Shown one piece after another: positions 1-7,982 of a stretch of DNA of 64,000 nt. Positions within the stretch are counted from its first letter, which is position 1; the number at the start of each line of letters is the position of its first letter. Both the position numbers and the translations under genes were made by a program. Origin of the DNA: Streptomyces sp. f51 (lineage in GTDB: Bacteria > Actinomycetota > Actinomycetes > Streptomycetales > Streptomycetaceae); assembly GCF_037940415.1 (NCBI RefSeq), contig NZ_CP149798.1, positions 5,055,001-5,119,000 of the forward strand, written 5' to 3'. The notes under the pieces were generated by a model that made no database searches, was not told the DNA's origin, and worked only from the letters and a program-made list of their open reading frames with translations.

Positions 1-2
1 GC

Positions 3-458
3 CTGCGCGACGACGCCGCCCGCTGGATGAACTCCCGTGGCACCACGGGCCAATGGCAGCCCGGTGAACTGGACGAGGACCACTTCCGCCGGATCATGAA
101 GGACGGAGAGGTGTGGGTCGCGCAGCTCGACGGCCGCACAGTGGGCGCCTGGGAACTGTGGTGGTCGGACCCGGACGCCTGGGGCCCACAGCCCCCGATG
201 GCCGGATACATACACCGCCTGATGACCGACCACACCCACGCCCCGACGGGAACGGGCCGCCGCCTCCTCCGGGCAGCCGAACACCGAGTGGCGGAGACGG
301 GCCGCCGCCTGGCCCGCCTCGACTGCCTGGCGACCAACACCCGCCTGACCGAGTACTACATCGCGGCGGGCTACAGGACAACGGGCCACAAGAACTCAAA
401 ACCCCAACCAACAGGCACCCCCAAGTCCTTCACGCTCCTGGAAAAACCCCTGCGCTGA
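3..458 (+). CDS. GNAT family N-acetyltransferase, 5' end outside window
   Basis: C-terminal part of a GNAT acetyltransferase, which transfers acetyl from acetyl-CoA to an amine; the substrate cannot be told. The frame is open from the first bases, so the true start lies to the left; an internal ATG at 27 is probably not the start. The acetyl-CoA loop is recognisable in the stretch TGTGRRLLRAAE (Q/R-x-x-G-x-G/A type), followed by the usual LDCLATNTRLTEYYIAAGY segment. Codon use is typical of Streptomyces chromosomal genes. It is the last gene that looks chromosomal before the integrated elements. Confidence 0.85.
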   Translation: MRDDAARWMNSRGTTGQWQPGELDEDHFRRIMKDGEVWVAQLDGRTVGAWELWWSDPDAWGPQPPMAGYIHRLMTDHTHAPTGTGRRLLRAAEHRVAETGRRLARLDCLATNTRLTEYYIAAGYRTTGHKNSKPQPTGTPKSFTLLEKPLR

Positions 459-1133
459 ACCCCACGCCACAAGACCCCTGCCGCCCGCCCAACAACGCCC
501 GTGCCGAAAGCCCCGGAACCCCTCCAAGCCGCCCCCACAACCGCACAAGAAACACTGACGAGGCCCCCAGCGACACAAGTCAGCCGCCACGCACCGGCAA
601 AGAGCCAAAACCCCAGCCCCAACGCTCGCGCCGATGACAGCCTCCTCGACTACCGCCCCAGAACACACCCGGGCAAGGACACACGGCTCCGGAGGGGGCT
701 TGCTTCGCCGACAAAGCGGCAGGTCACGGCCTTGCGTGAGGCAACCGGGGTATCCAAGTCCACACATAGTCCACAGGCCCGGGGACCCTCCCGATTGCCG
801 ACTGAGCACCCAGACTGTGAAAATCGACGATCGACCAACGCCTGGCGCTCTGTCTCCGAATCGCCACTACCTCATTCATCGTCAGGTTGGCCAACTCGCC
901 ATCCTGTACCTACAAGTCTTCAGCGAGTACGTCGAGCTGACGGCGGAGGCGGATGAATACCTTTCCGCGGCCACACGAGACCGGATCTCCCCATGCATAG
1001 GAAGCGGGCGCTCGAAGTGTTCTCGCGCTCCAAGGAGATTCTGGGCCTCGATGATGACTGGAGGTGTCACCCTGGTGGTGCTTCCTGGGTACAGAGAGTA
1101 GCGTAGACGCCCAGTGCGTCCAGGGGGGACAGC
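459..1133. other. Gene-poor junction between chromosome and element A
   Basis: About 675 bases without a convincing gene. Open frames here have poor codon composition. A short frame from the ATG at 993 to the TAG at 1106 (37 codons, containing EVFSRSKEILGLDDDW) looks like the tail of a decayed protein but cannot be assigned. The attachment-site-like 17-mer lies at 680-696. I read the segment as the left boundary zone of the integrated DNA. Confidence 0.4.
680..696. repeat. Short copy of the tRNA-Arg anticodon-arm sequence; possible old att site
   Basis: CACACGGCTCCGGAGGG matches 27,365-27,381 exactly (17 bases); its first 16 bases also match the tRNA-Arg gene at 48,690-48,705. The match covers the anticodon loop and its 3' strand. 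The sequence to its left does not match the rest of the 43-bp repeat, so if this is an attachment site it has decayed or been rearranged. Its place right after the last chromosomal gene supports the reading. Confidence 0.45.
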
Positions 1134-1493
1134 TTGAACAGCGCCTTATGCAGCCAGCCGGACTGCCCGAACACGGCCCGAGCAACGCCGTATCCTCAGG
1201 GTTTCCTGTGTCGGCGATGTCACGAGAAGGTGCAGGATGCCGCGGCACCTCCGGCTCAGCGGCAGTCACGTCCCAAGTCCCGACACCAGCGGGCTCGGGA
1301 ACGGGTGCAGCGGCAAAGTGACCAGGTTGCTGAGCAGCGCGCCAAGTGGCTGGAGCAGAGGATAGCCGCTCAGGAGGCACAGCGCCCCCGGCATCGCATC
1401 GTGCAGGCCAAGCCTGCAATCAAAGGCAAAGCGCTTAAGCCGCCAGGCCCACTCGCCGATCTGCCCCCCATGTGGTGGGAGTTCAACGGGTAG
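1134..1493 (+). CDS. Small basic protein with N-terminal zinc-ribbon-like cysteines
   Basis: 119 aa, start TTG chosen because a strong G-rich ribosome site (around 1122-1129) sits at the right distance. The N-terminus has C-x4-C (CSQPDC) and, about 15 residues on, C-x2-C (CRRC), which together suggest a small zinc ribbon. The rest is a highly charged Arg/Gln/Glu-rich helix, probably coiled or nucleic-acid binding, ending in a conserved-looking Pro/Trp tail (LPPMWWEFNG). The family is not recognised. It lies alone at the left of element A, upstream of the defence cassette, with a 490-base gap after it. Confidence 0.5.
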   Translation: MNSALCSQPDCPNTARATPYPQGFLCRRCHEKVQDAAAPPAQRQSRPKSRHQRARERVQRQSDQVAEQRAKWLEQRIAAQEAQRPRHRIVQAKPAIKGKALKPPGPLADLPPMWWEFNG

Positions 1494-1981
1494 TCCGCAC
1501 TGGCGTGCCGACGCGTGAGGTAGCCAGCGCACGCGTTAGCCGGAGTATTCCGCCACCGTCCCGCTCCGTTGCGCCTCTCTGGCGTTTGGCCGGAGGCGGG
1601 GGCGGCAGCAGCAGACGCCCAGAGACCCGCAGGCGCGGTCGATGGCACCGCGATTGTGGTGCTGACGCATGCTCGCGGACGCTGGCCGCGTTCGCGGTGA
1701 TGCCTGACATGGATCACGCTTTGATCACGCAATCTCCACATCACCTTCGCGGTATGCATGATGATCCACACGACCGTTAACCAGTCATGCTTTATCTCCG
1801 GAGGGGCCACGTCAGCGACGTGCGCGGGTGCGGCGCCCCAAGGGTCTTTGGTAACCAACTCTCTTAGAAACACGTACAGTTCTGCACGATTCTCGGTGGT
1901 GTCCGGGGGGTACTGGGCGCCGCGAAGGACTTCTAGTGGGCGTGGTCCGGTGGGCACTGTCAGCCGTGAGCGGGGTTAGAT
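1494..1981. promoter_or_regulatory. Upstream region of the defence cassette; no gene seen
   Basis: About 490 bases before the helicase gene with no convincing coding frame. A locally AT-richer part (about 1700-1900) is the likely promoter zone for the three-gene operon that follows. No clear operator palindrome was found. Confidence 0.4.
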
Positions 1982-4900
1982 ATGAGCGGGAAGGACTCGG
2001 ACGATCTACCGTCCCCTGGTAGCCAACTCTTCATCGACGGAGGGATGGCTACCGTCGTCGCGGCTACCGATGCTGGCGATGGCGTCGACCTCGTCGTGCG
2101 CCGCAGCGACGGCACACTCACCGACGTTGCGCTGAGCTTTGCTGAATTGCATGCGGCTGTCGTTCCTGTCAATGATGCCGATGGCGATCCTGCCCGAGCG
2201 CTGGCCGCGCTGTGGGGCCGGTGGATGCAGTACGCCGTCCCCCGTATCCGTTCTGCTGTCCTTGCCACGCGCCCGCTGCGGCCGTATGCGCACCAGGACG
2301 AGGCCGTATTCAGCCACATGCTGGCCCAGCCACGCCTGCGATTCCTGCTCGCCGATGAACCGGGCACCGGCAAGACGATCATGACAGGCATGTACATCGC
2401 CGAGGGTACGCGGCGAGGTTTGATACCTGGCAGAACGGTGATCATCGTACCCGCGCACCTCGTGGAGAAGTGGAAGCGGGACTTGCGTCGCTACTTCGCG
2501 ATTGAGGCGGCGACGGTCACTCCTGACGTGGCCAGGGACCCTCGTGACCTCGACCCGCGCGTCAGTGTGTGGGTTGTGAGTGTGGACCTGTACACGTACA
2601 ACACGGACGTTCGGCGCAAGATCTCCGGGGCCCGGGCATCGTGGTCGCTCACGGTCTTCGATGAGGCGCACCGACTGACGCCTACTTCTCAGTACCTCGG
2701 CGCCGCAAGGGATGTGGCGAGCCGCACCCACCACTTTCTGCTGCTGACCGCAACGCCGCACCGGGGCAAGGAGCACTACTTCCGTGGCCTGCTCAGCCTC
2801 CTCGACCCCACGCTGTACCCCTGGGACCCGCGACAGACCGAGTACGACAATGCGCTGAGGCCCTCGACATTGTCCTTTTTGCGGAGGATGAAGGAGGAGC
2901 TGAAGGACTTCGAGGGGAATGATCTCTTCCCGCCTCGGTACGCCGAGACTGTGTCGGTCGACCTCAGCGGCCCCGAGCTCGCGGCCTACACAGCGGTGAT
3001 GGACTACGTCGACACTTACTACGGCGAGAACGCAACCCTGGCCCGCTCGATCTACGGTAAGCGAGCCGCTTCTGCAATGGTGGCCGCTGCCGCCACGATC
3101 GCGCGGCGGCACGAGGCCCTCAAGGGCCCAGCGTCCGGCCGAGTCGACGGCCCCATACCTGACGAGTTCACTCAGGGGGACGGTTCAGTGAACCTTGCCG
3201 TCGAGGACGACGAGGCATGGGAGCGTGCCGAGGGCATAGTCGTTAATGCTCGCAGCCGCAGCAAGAGCGAAGAGCTCACGGCGATTGACGGGGTCATCGC
3301 TATCATTCGACTGGCCACGACCGCTGGCCCGTCCACGAAGTGGCTCCGCACCCAGAAGCTTCTCACCCACCACGGCATCGCACCGGGGCAAGGCCAGCTG
3401 CTCATCTTTACCGAGTTCGCCGACACTGCCCGCTGGCTCGCCAGTCAGTTCAGCCACGACGGGTATAGCGTCGAGACCCTCGAGGGTGCAGTCAGGCACC
3501 ATGAGCGCGACCAGCTCCAGCAGCGGTTTCTCGCCGGTGAGTTCCAGGTCCTCGTCTCCACCGACGCCGGCGGCGAGGGCATCGACCTGCAGTCCGCGCA
3601 CGTCATGATCAACTGGGACATTCCGTGGTCCCTTGTCCGCCTCGAACAGCGCATGGGCCGATTGCACCGTATCGGCCAGACCAAGCCGGTGCACATCTAC
3701 CACCTCGTTGCGCCAGATACCCGTGAGGGTCGGGTCCAGGAGGTCATGCTCGGCAACCTGGAGGCCGCCGGCAAGGCGCTCGACGGACGGATCTTCGATC
3801 TGCTCGACGCGACCGCCGCCCGTGCTGGCTTCGACTACACCCGCGCGCTCATCGACGCTCAAGCCGGTCAGGCCGTCACGGTTCCCGATACAGCCGAGTT
3901 GTTGTCCAAGGCGCAAGAGTTGGTCAGCGACGAGGACCGGCTCCACACGCCCGCTAACACCGAGGCCGCGCTCGATCGGTTCCGTAGCGATCGCCTCGAG
4001 GCGATCAACCCCGTCATAGTTGACGGCTTCGTCGACCAGCTCGCCCTTGCCGAGCAGTGGCGCCTCGGCCCGGGGCCGGCCAAGGGCATCCGCCGTGTCA
4101 ACTCGGCCCGGCTGCTGCCGCCAACCCTCGGCGGTGAGCACGAGGCGCTGGTCGCTGCTGACGGTTCTTCCGTTCGGCAGGCGATCAATGACGGCTCTCA
4201 GGGACTGGACGACGTCATCGTGCTTGGGCCTACCGAAGAGTCGTTCGCTGAACTGACCGACCTTGCGCTGCGTGCCGGCGAGAGCGAGCTCATCCGGGGC
4301 ACGGTGCTCAGCGACCCCGCGTCGCTGACGAACTACACCGTCCTGGTCTACGACGCCGAGGTCGAGGTACACGACGGCGTCCGCCGGCAGCGGCGAAAGT
4401 CCCCGGTCCTAATCCGGTACTCCGGCGCTGGAGCATTCGAGAGCGCTTGGGAGTCCCTCATGTTGCTCCGGCCAATCGGTGCCAGCCATGTCGCGCCGCC
4501 CCTGTCGCCGGCGCTGAGGCACGACAGCGAACTGGAAGCCCGTGCTGCGCTCACGCGCGAGGTCGTCCGCGCGCGGGCTGAGCGGGAGGCGTGGGTCGAC
4601 AAGGCGCGCCAGCAGCTTGACCAGGTCGAGTACCGCTACATGGATGAGCTCGAGGATCTGCCCGCCATCGAACGGCGTGAGCGGATGTCTCGCTTCGAGG
4701 AGCTCAAGCGTCACCGTCTCGCGCAGCTTGATGACATCGACAAGGTCGGGCAGAGCGCTCCCCGCTTGGTTGGTTGGGCACACGTCATCGGTGAGGCCCG
4801 TGCCGATCAGCTCGGCTACGACCCGGACAGCGAGGCGGTCGCGGTGGCCACCGTTCTGGCCGAGCTGGACCGGCTTGGTTTCGACGTGGACGACCGTCAG

Positions 4901-5203
4901 ACCGCCGGCGTCGGCTACGACCTGCTCGCCCGGCACCGCACGACCCGAGAACAACGCCTCGTTGAGGTCAAGGGCTTCCACGCAGGCTTGGAGCCGGTGT
5001 GGCTGGAGCAGCACGAGTGGGCTCAGGCGCAGCAGCGTGGCCAGGACTACTGGCTCTACGTCGTTGCCGATTGCGCCATATCGCCGACAGTCCTCGTCCG
5101 CGCCCAGGACCCGGCTGGATTGCTAGCCACCGGGCCACGGCGCATCGAGCGGTTTCAGATCAAGGTTGCCGACCTTCGTCGGCTGATGGGAGAGCAACGG
5201 TGA
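1982..5203 (+). CDS. SNF2/DEAD-type helicase with C-terminal DUF3883 domain
   Basis: 1073 aa. Superfamily 2 ATPase: motif I DEPGTGKT at residues 125-132, motif II DEAH at 227-230, then a helicase C-terminal lobe with TDAGGEGIDLQ and QRMGRLHRIGQ, the signature of the SNF2/RapA branch. A charged helical linker follows. The last ~150 residues are a DUF3883 (NOV_C) type domain with GYD (Asp980) and VEVKG (Glu995, Lys997), the spacing of a PD-(D/E)xK fold. It resembles the DrmD-like helicases of DISARM and the helicases that travel with DUF1156 methylases. The role inferred is ATP-driven movement on phage DNA, possibly with cleavage by the C-terminal domain. It overlaps the next gene by 4 bases (GTGA), so the two are translationally coupled. 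Confidence 0.85.
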   Translation: MSGKDSDDLPSPGSQLFIDGGMATVVAATDAGDGVDLVVRRSDGTLTDVALSFAELHAAVVPVNDADGDPARALAALWGRWMQYAVPRIRSAVLATRPLRPYAHQDEAVFSHMLAQPRLRFLLADEPGTGKTIMTGMYIAEGTRRGLIPGRTVIIVPAHLVEKWKRDLRRYFAIEAATVTPDVARDPRDLDPRVSVWVVSVDLYTYNTDVRRKISGARASWSLTVFDEAHRLTPTSQYLGAARDVASRTHHFLLLTATPHRGKEHYFRGLLSLLDPTLYPWDPRQTEYDNALRPSTLSFLRRMKEELKDFEGNDLFPPRYAETVSVDLSGPELAAYTAVMDYVDTYYGENATLARSIYGKRAASAMVAAAATIARRHEALKGPASGRVDGPIPDEFTQGDGSVNLAVEDDEAWERAEGIVVNARSRSKSEELTAIDGVIAIIRLATTAGPSTKWLRTQKLLTHHGIAPGQGQLLIFTEFADTARWLASQFSHDGYSVETLEGAVRHHERDQLQQRFLAGEFQVLVSTDAGGEGIDLQSAHVMINWDIPWSLVRLEQRMGRLHRIGQTKPVHIYHLVAPDTREGRVQEVMLGNLEAAGKALDGRIFDLLDATAARAGFDYTRALIDAQAGQAVTVPDTAELLSKAQELVSDEDRLHTPANTEAALDRFRSDRLEAINPVIVDGFVDQLALAEQWRLGPGPAKGIRRVNSARLLPPTLGGEHEALVAADGSSVRQAINDGSQGLDDVIVLGPTEESFAELTDLALRAGESELIRGTVLSDPASLTNYTVLVYDAEVEVHDGVRRQRRKSPVLIRYSGAGAFESAWESLMLLRPIGASHVAPPLSPALRHDSELEARAALTREVVRARAEREAWVDKARQQLDQVEYRYMDELEDLPAIERRERMSRFEELKRHRLAQLDDIDKVGQSAPRLVGWAHVIGEARADQLGYDPDSEAVAVATVLAELDRLGFDVDDRQTAGVGYDLLARHRTTREQRLVEVKGFHAGLEPVWLEQHEWAQAQQRGQDYWLYVVADCAISPTVLVRAQDPAGLLATGPRRIERFQIKVADLRRLMGEQR

Positions 5204-7980
5204 CCACCACCACCCAGGCGCCGTCGACTGACGCAACGGCCAACGCGGACGTCAGCGACGTTCGCAGCCGCCTGATCGACCACTGGTACCCGTGCTCCTC
5301 GGTCGATGCCGCCGTCGGTACCCCGGCGGGATCCGGCCGGAGCGAGAAGGCGCTCTTCACCTGGTTCGCTTCTCGCCCTATTGCGCAAGCCCGTGCCGCC
5401 GTACTTACAACGCTGCTACCTGACCGCGATGACCTTCACGCAGACGTCCGACTGGCCGTAGAGGCGGGCAGCAGCGTTGCGCTGGGTCGTCTTCGCGAAG
5501 CCATCGAGGAGGAGTACCCCACCGGTCGCCCCGTCGTACTCGATATGTTCAGCGGCCGGGGCATCATCCCCCTCGAGGCAGCACGACTCGGTGTGACCGC
5601 TGTTGGGACGGACCTCAGCCCCGTTGCAACACTGGGCGGGCGCCTCTTGGCCGATTATCCGTTGCGCGATTGGTCGGCTGAGGCCGTTGTCCCCTTCGCA
5701 AGTGGAGCCGAGCCGGAAGGCAGACTTTTCAGCGACGATGAGCCGCGGCTTCTGCGGGACGTCCGCGCTGTACTCGCTGAAGTGAACAAGCGTGTGGCCA
5801 AGGCTGTCGGTCCCTACTACCCGGCCAATAGCCGTGGCAAGGTGCCATGGGCGTACCTGTGGGCCGTCAGCATCCCCTGTGACCAGTGCCGCCGGCGCTT
5901 CCCCCTTATCGGCGGGATGCGACTGCAGTATCCCTCGGGTCGTGACGGGGACTACGGGCAGTCGCTTGAACTCGTCATTGACGGTGACCGGTGGCGTCCT
6001 CAGGTCGTGGACGGAGACCCCGCCCAGCGCCCGACGTTCTCGGCGGCGGCGGGCCGCAGGGGCAAGAGCGCTCGCTGCCCGTTTCCGTCCTGCGGACACG
6101 TTCATACGCTCGACACCGTCAAAGCGAAGGGTTTCGCTGGCGAGTATGAGGACGAACTCCTCGCGGTCGGTGAGGAGAACGAGGGAATCGGTAAGACATT
6201 CCGCGCCCCGAAGGCTGGCGAGATGGCAGCCGCGAAGTCCGTTGACCTTGCCCGACTCGACGGCTTTGGCCCCTTCACTGCTGTTCCGGATGAGGCGATC
6301 CCGCCTGGTAATCAAGACGCAATCCGGGCCAGTGGGTACGGCTACCGCACTTACGGCGCCCTCATGAACGATAGGCAGGCCCTTCTCTTCGCGGAGACGG
6401 TCCGCGCCATTCGTGGGATTCGTACCGACCTTTTGGCTGCGCAACTCACCACCGACTACGCGGACGCGCTCACGGCCTACGCCGCAGCCACCATGCAGCG
6501 ACGACTCCGGTACTCCACTCGGGGCGCGAAGCTACGCGCCTTCGGTGGTAATGCCTCGCGCAAGGGGACATGGGTCCAGGTCGACCACATCTTCGCGGAT
6601 GAGAGCAAGGTGTCCTTTCAGTTCGACTACCTCGAGGCGGGGCCGGGGAACGGTCCGGGCACCTGGGCGGGCGTCACTGACAGCGGTCTACAGGCGCTCA
6701 AGAAGGTCATCGAGGGAAGTGCTGCAGGACGTCCGGGCCGCTTCCGCCGCGCCTCCGCGATAGCCCTCCCCTACCGTGATGCTTCGGTAGATGCGGTCGT
6801 GACCGACCCGCCGTACTACAACATGATCGACTATGCAGACGCGTCAGATCTGTTTCACGTCTGGCTGAAGCGTTGCCTCTTCGATGTCTTTCCAGATCTC
6901 TTCGCTGTTCCGGGGCTGCAGGACAAGAGTGACGAGATCATTGTCAAGCGCGGCAACGCTCCCGGTGAGCACCGGACCCGCGACTTCTATGAGCAGATGC
7001 TGAGCCGTGCGTTCGGCGAGGCACGGCGCGTGCTGCGCGCGGACGGTCACCTCGTCGTCGTGTTTGGGCACTCCGACCCTGACGCCTGGCGACGGCTACT
7101 CGGCGCCCTGCATGATGCCGGCTTTGTCGTCACCAGTTCCTGGCCGTCGAGAACGGAGACAGCCTCGACTGGTGTGGCGAGCATCAAGGTCACAGTCGCG
7201 ATCGGCTGCCGTGTTGCCTCCGCGAACCGACCGGTCGCCACCGCCACTCAGGTTGATCGTGAAGCCGTCGAGCGGGTCAAGACCGCTGTGCGGGAATGGG
7301 ACCGTGACGGCCTGGCCCTCACTGACCAGCTCATGGCTGCATACGGGCCAGCGATGGAGGTCTACGGTCGCTACGCCAAAATTCTCAAGCCCGACGGCAC
7401 CCAGGCCGAACTCGACCGTTACCTCACGCTGGCGCGGGCCGCTGTCCGCGATGCCACGGCGCTCAAGCTGGACGAGCTGCCGCTTGAGACGTTCGACGCC
7501 CCGACTCGCTTCGCCGTCTTCTGGCAGCGACTGTTCGCACGCTCGGACGTTCCCAAGGGAGAGGCTCGCTTTCTCGCGCAAGCGGACAACCTACATCTGG
7601 AGGATCTGCGCGGCGCGCTACTCACCGAGAGTAAGAGCGGCTACAAGCTGCGGCTCGACGCCCCGAGCGCTGTTAGCGAAAAGTCCTCGACGTTCGAGGT
7701 GGTCCGGGCTATGGCCGCCGCCTGGGACCAGGGCGCCACCGAAGGTGTTGCTGCTGTCGTCGCTGAATCTGAGCGGCAGCCCACTGACACACACCTGTGG
7801 GCCGTCGTCGGGGAGATCCTTGCGCAGCTGCCTCCAAGCGACACCGTCGCCAAGGCTCTCACCGCCGTTCAGCGCAACGCAGGCACCATCGCCAACCTTG
7901 CGCATCGAGTCACCACCGCACTCGCCGCAACTGAGCGCGACGACCAGCCCATGCTGCCGTTTACCACCAAGGAGTCCTGA
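5200..7980 (+). CDS. DUF1156/COG1743 adenine-specific DNA methylase with Zn ribbon
   Basis: 926 aa from the GTG that overlaps the helicase stop. The N-terminus has the DUF1156 signature region (HWYPCSSVDA), then an AdoMet-binding motif LDMFSGRGIIPLEAA (Asp115 region). A zinc ribbon is made by CDQC (227/230) and CPFPSC (293/298). The catalytic motif DPPY of N6-adenine methylases is at 536-539 (DPPYYNMIDY). The predicted reaction is methyl transfer from AdoMet to adenine in DNA. Families of this kind are recorded in defence-island surveys together with a DUF499 ATPase and a helicase, as here. The modification could mark self DNA or be part of sensing. Only 2 bases separate it from the next start. 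Confidence 0.88.
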   Translation: MTTTTQAPSTDATANADVSDVRSRLIDHWYPCSSVDAAVGTPAGSGRSEKALFTWFASRPIAQARAAVLTTLLPDRDDLHADVRLAVEAGSSVALGRLREAIEEEYPTGRPVVLDMFSGRGIIPLEAARLGVTAVGTDLSPVATLGGRLLADYPLRDWSAEAVVPFASGAEPEGRLFSDDEPRLLRDVRAVLAEVNKRVAKAVGPYYPANSRGKVPWAYLWAVSIPCDQCRRRFPLIGGMRLQYPSGRDGDYGQSLELVIDGDRWRPQVVDGDPAQRPTFSAAAGRRGKSARCPFPSCGHVHTLDTVKAKGFAGEYEDELLAVGEENEGIGKTFRAPKAGEMAAAKSVDLARLDGFGPFTAVPDEAIPPGNQDAIRASGYGYRTYGALMNDRQALLFAETVRAIRGIRTDLLAAQLTTDYADALTAYAAATMQRRLRYSTRGAKLRAFGGNASRKGTWVQVDHIFADESKVSFQFDYLEAGPGNGPGTWAGVTDSGLQALKKVIEGSAAGRPGRFRRASAIALPYRDASVDAVVTDPPYYNMIDYADASDLFHVWLKRCLFDVFPDLFAVPGLQDKSDEIIVKRGNAPGEHRTRDFYEQMLSRAFGEARRVLRADGHLVVVFGHSDPDAWRRLLGALHDAGFVVTSSWPSRTETASTGVASIKVTVAIGCRVASANRPVATATQVDREAVERVKTAVREWDRDGLALTDQLMAAYGPAMEVYGRYAKILKPDGTQAELDRYLTLARAAVRDATALKLDELPLETFDAPTRFAVFWQRLFARSDVPKGEARFLAQADNLHLEDLRGALLTESKSGYKLRLDAPSAVSEKSSTFEVVRAMAAAWDQGATEGVAAVVAESERQPTDTHLWAVVGEILAQLPPSDTVAKALTAVQRNAGTIANLAHRVTTALAATERDDQPMLPFTTKES

Positions 7981-7982
7981 GC

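Noticed and set aside
1370..1957. Minus-strand open frame of 195 codons opposite the helicase upstream region
   Set aside because: Poor codon composition, no motif, and it overlaps both the zinc-ribbon gene and the promoter region.
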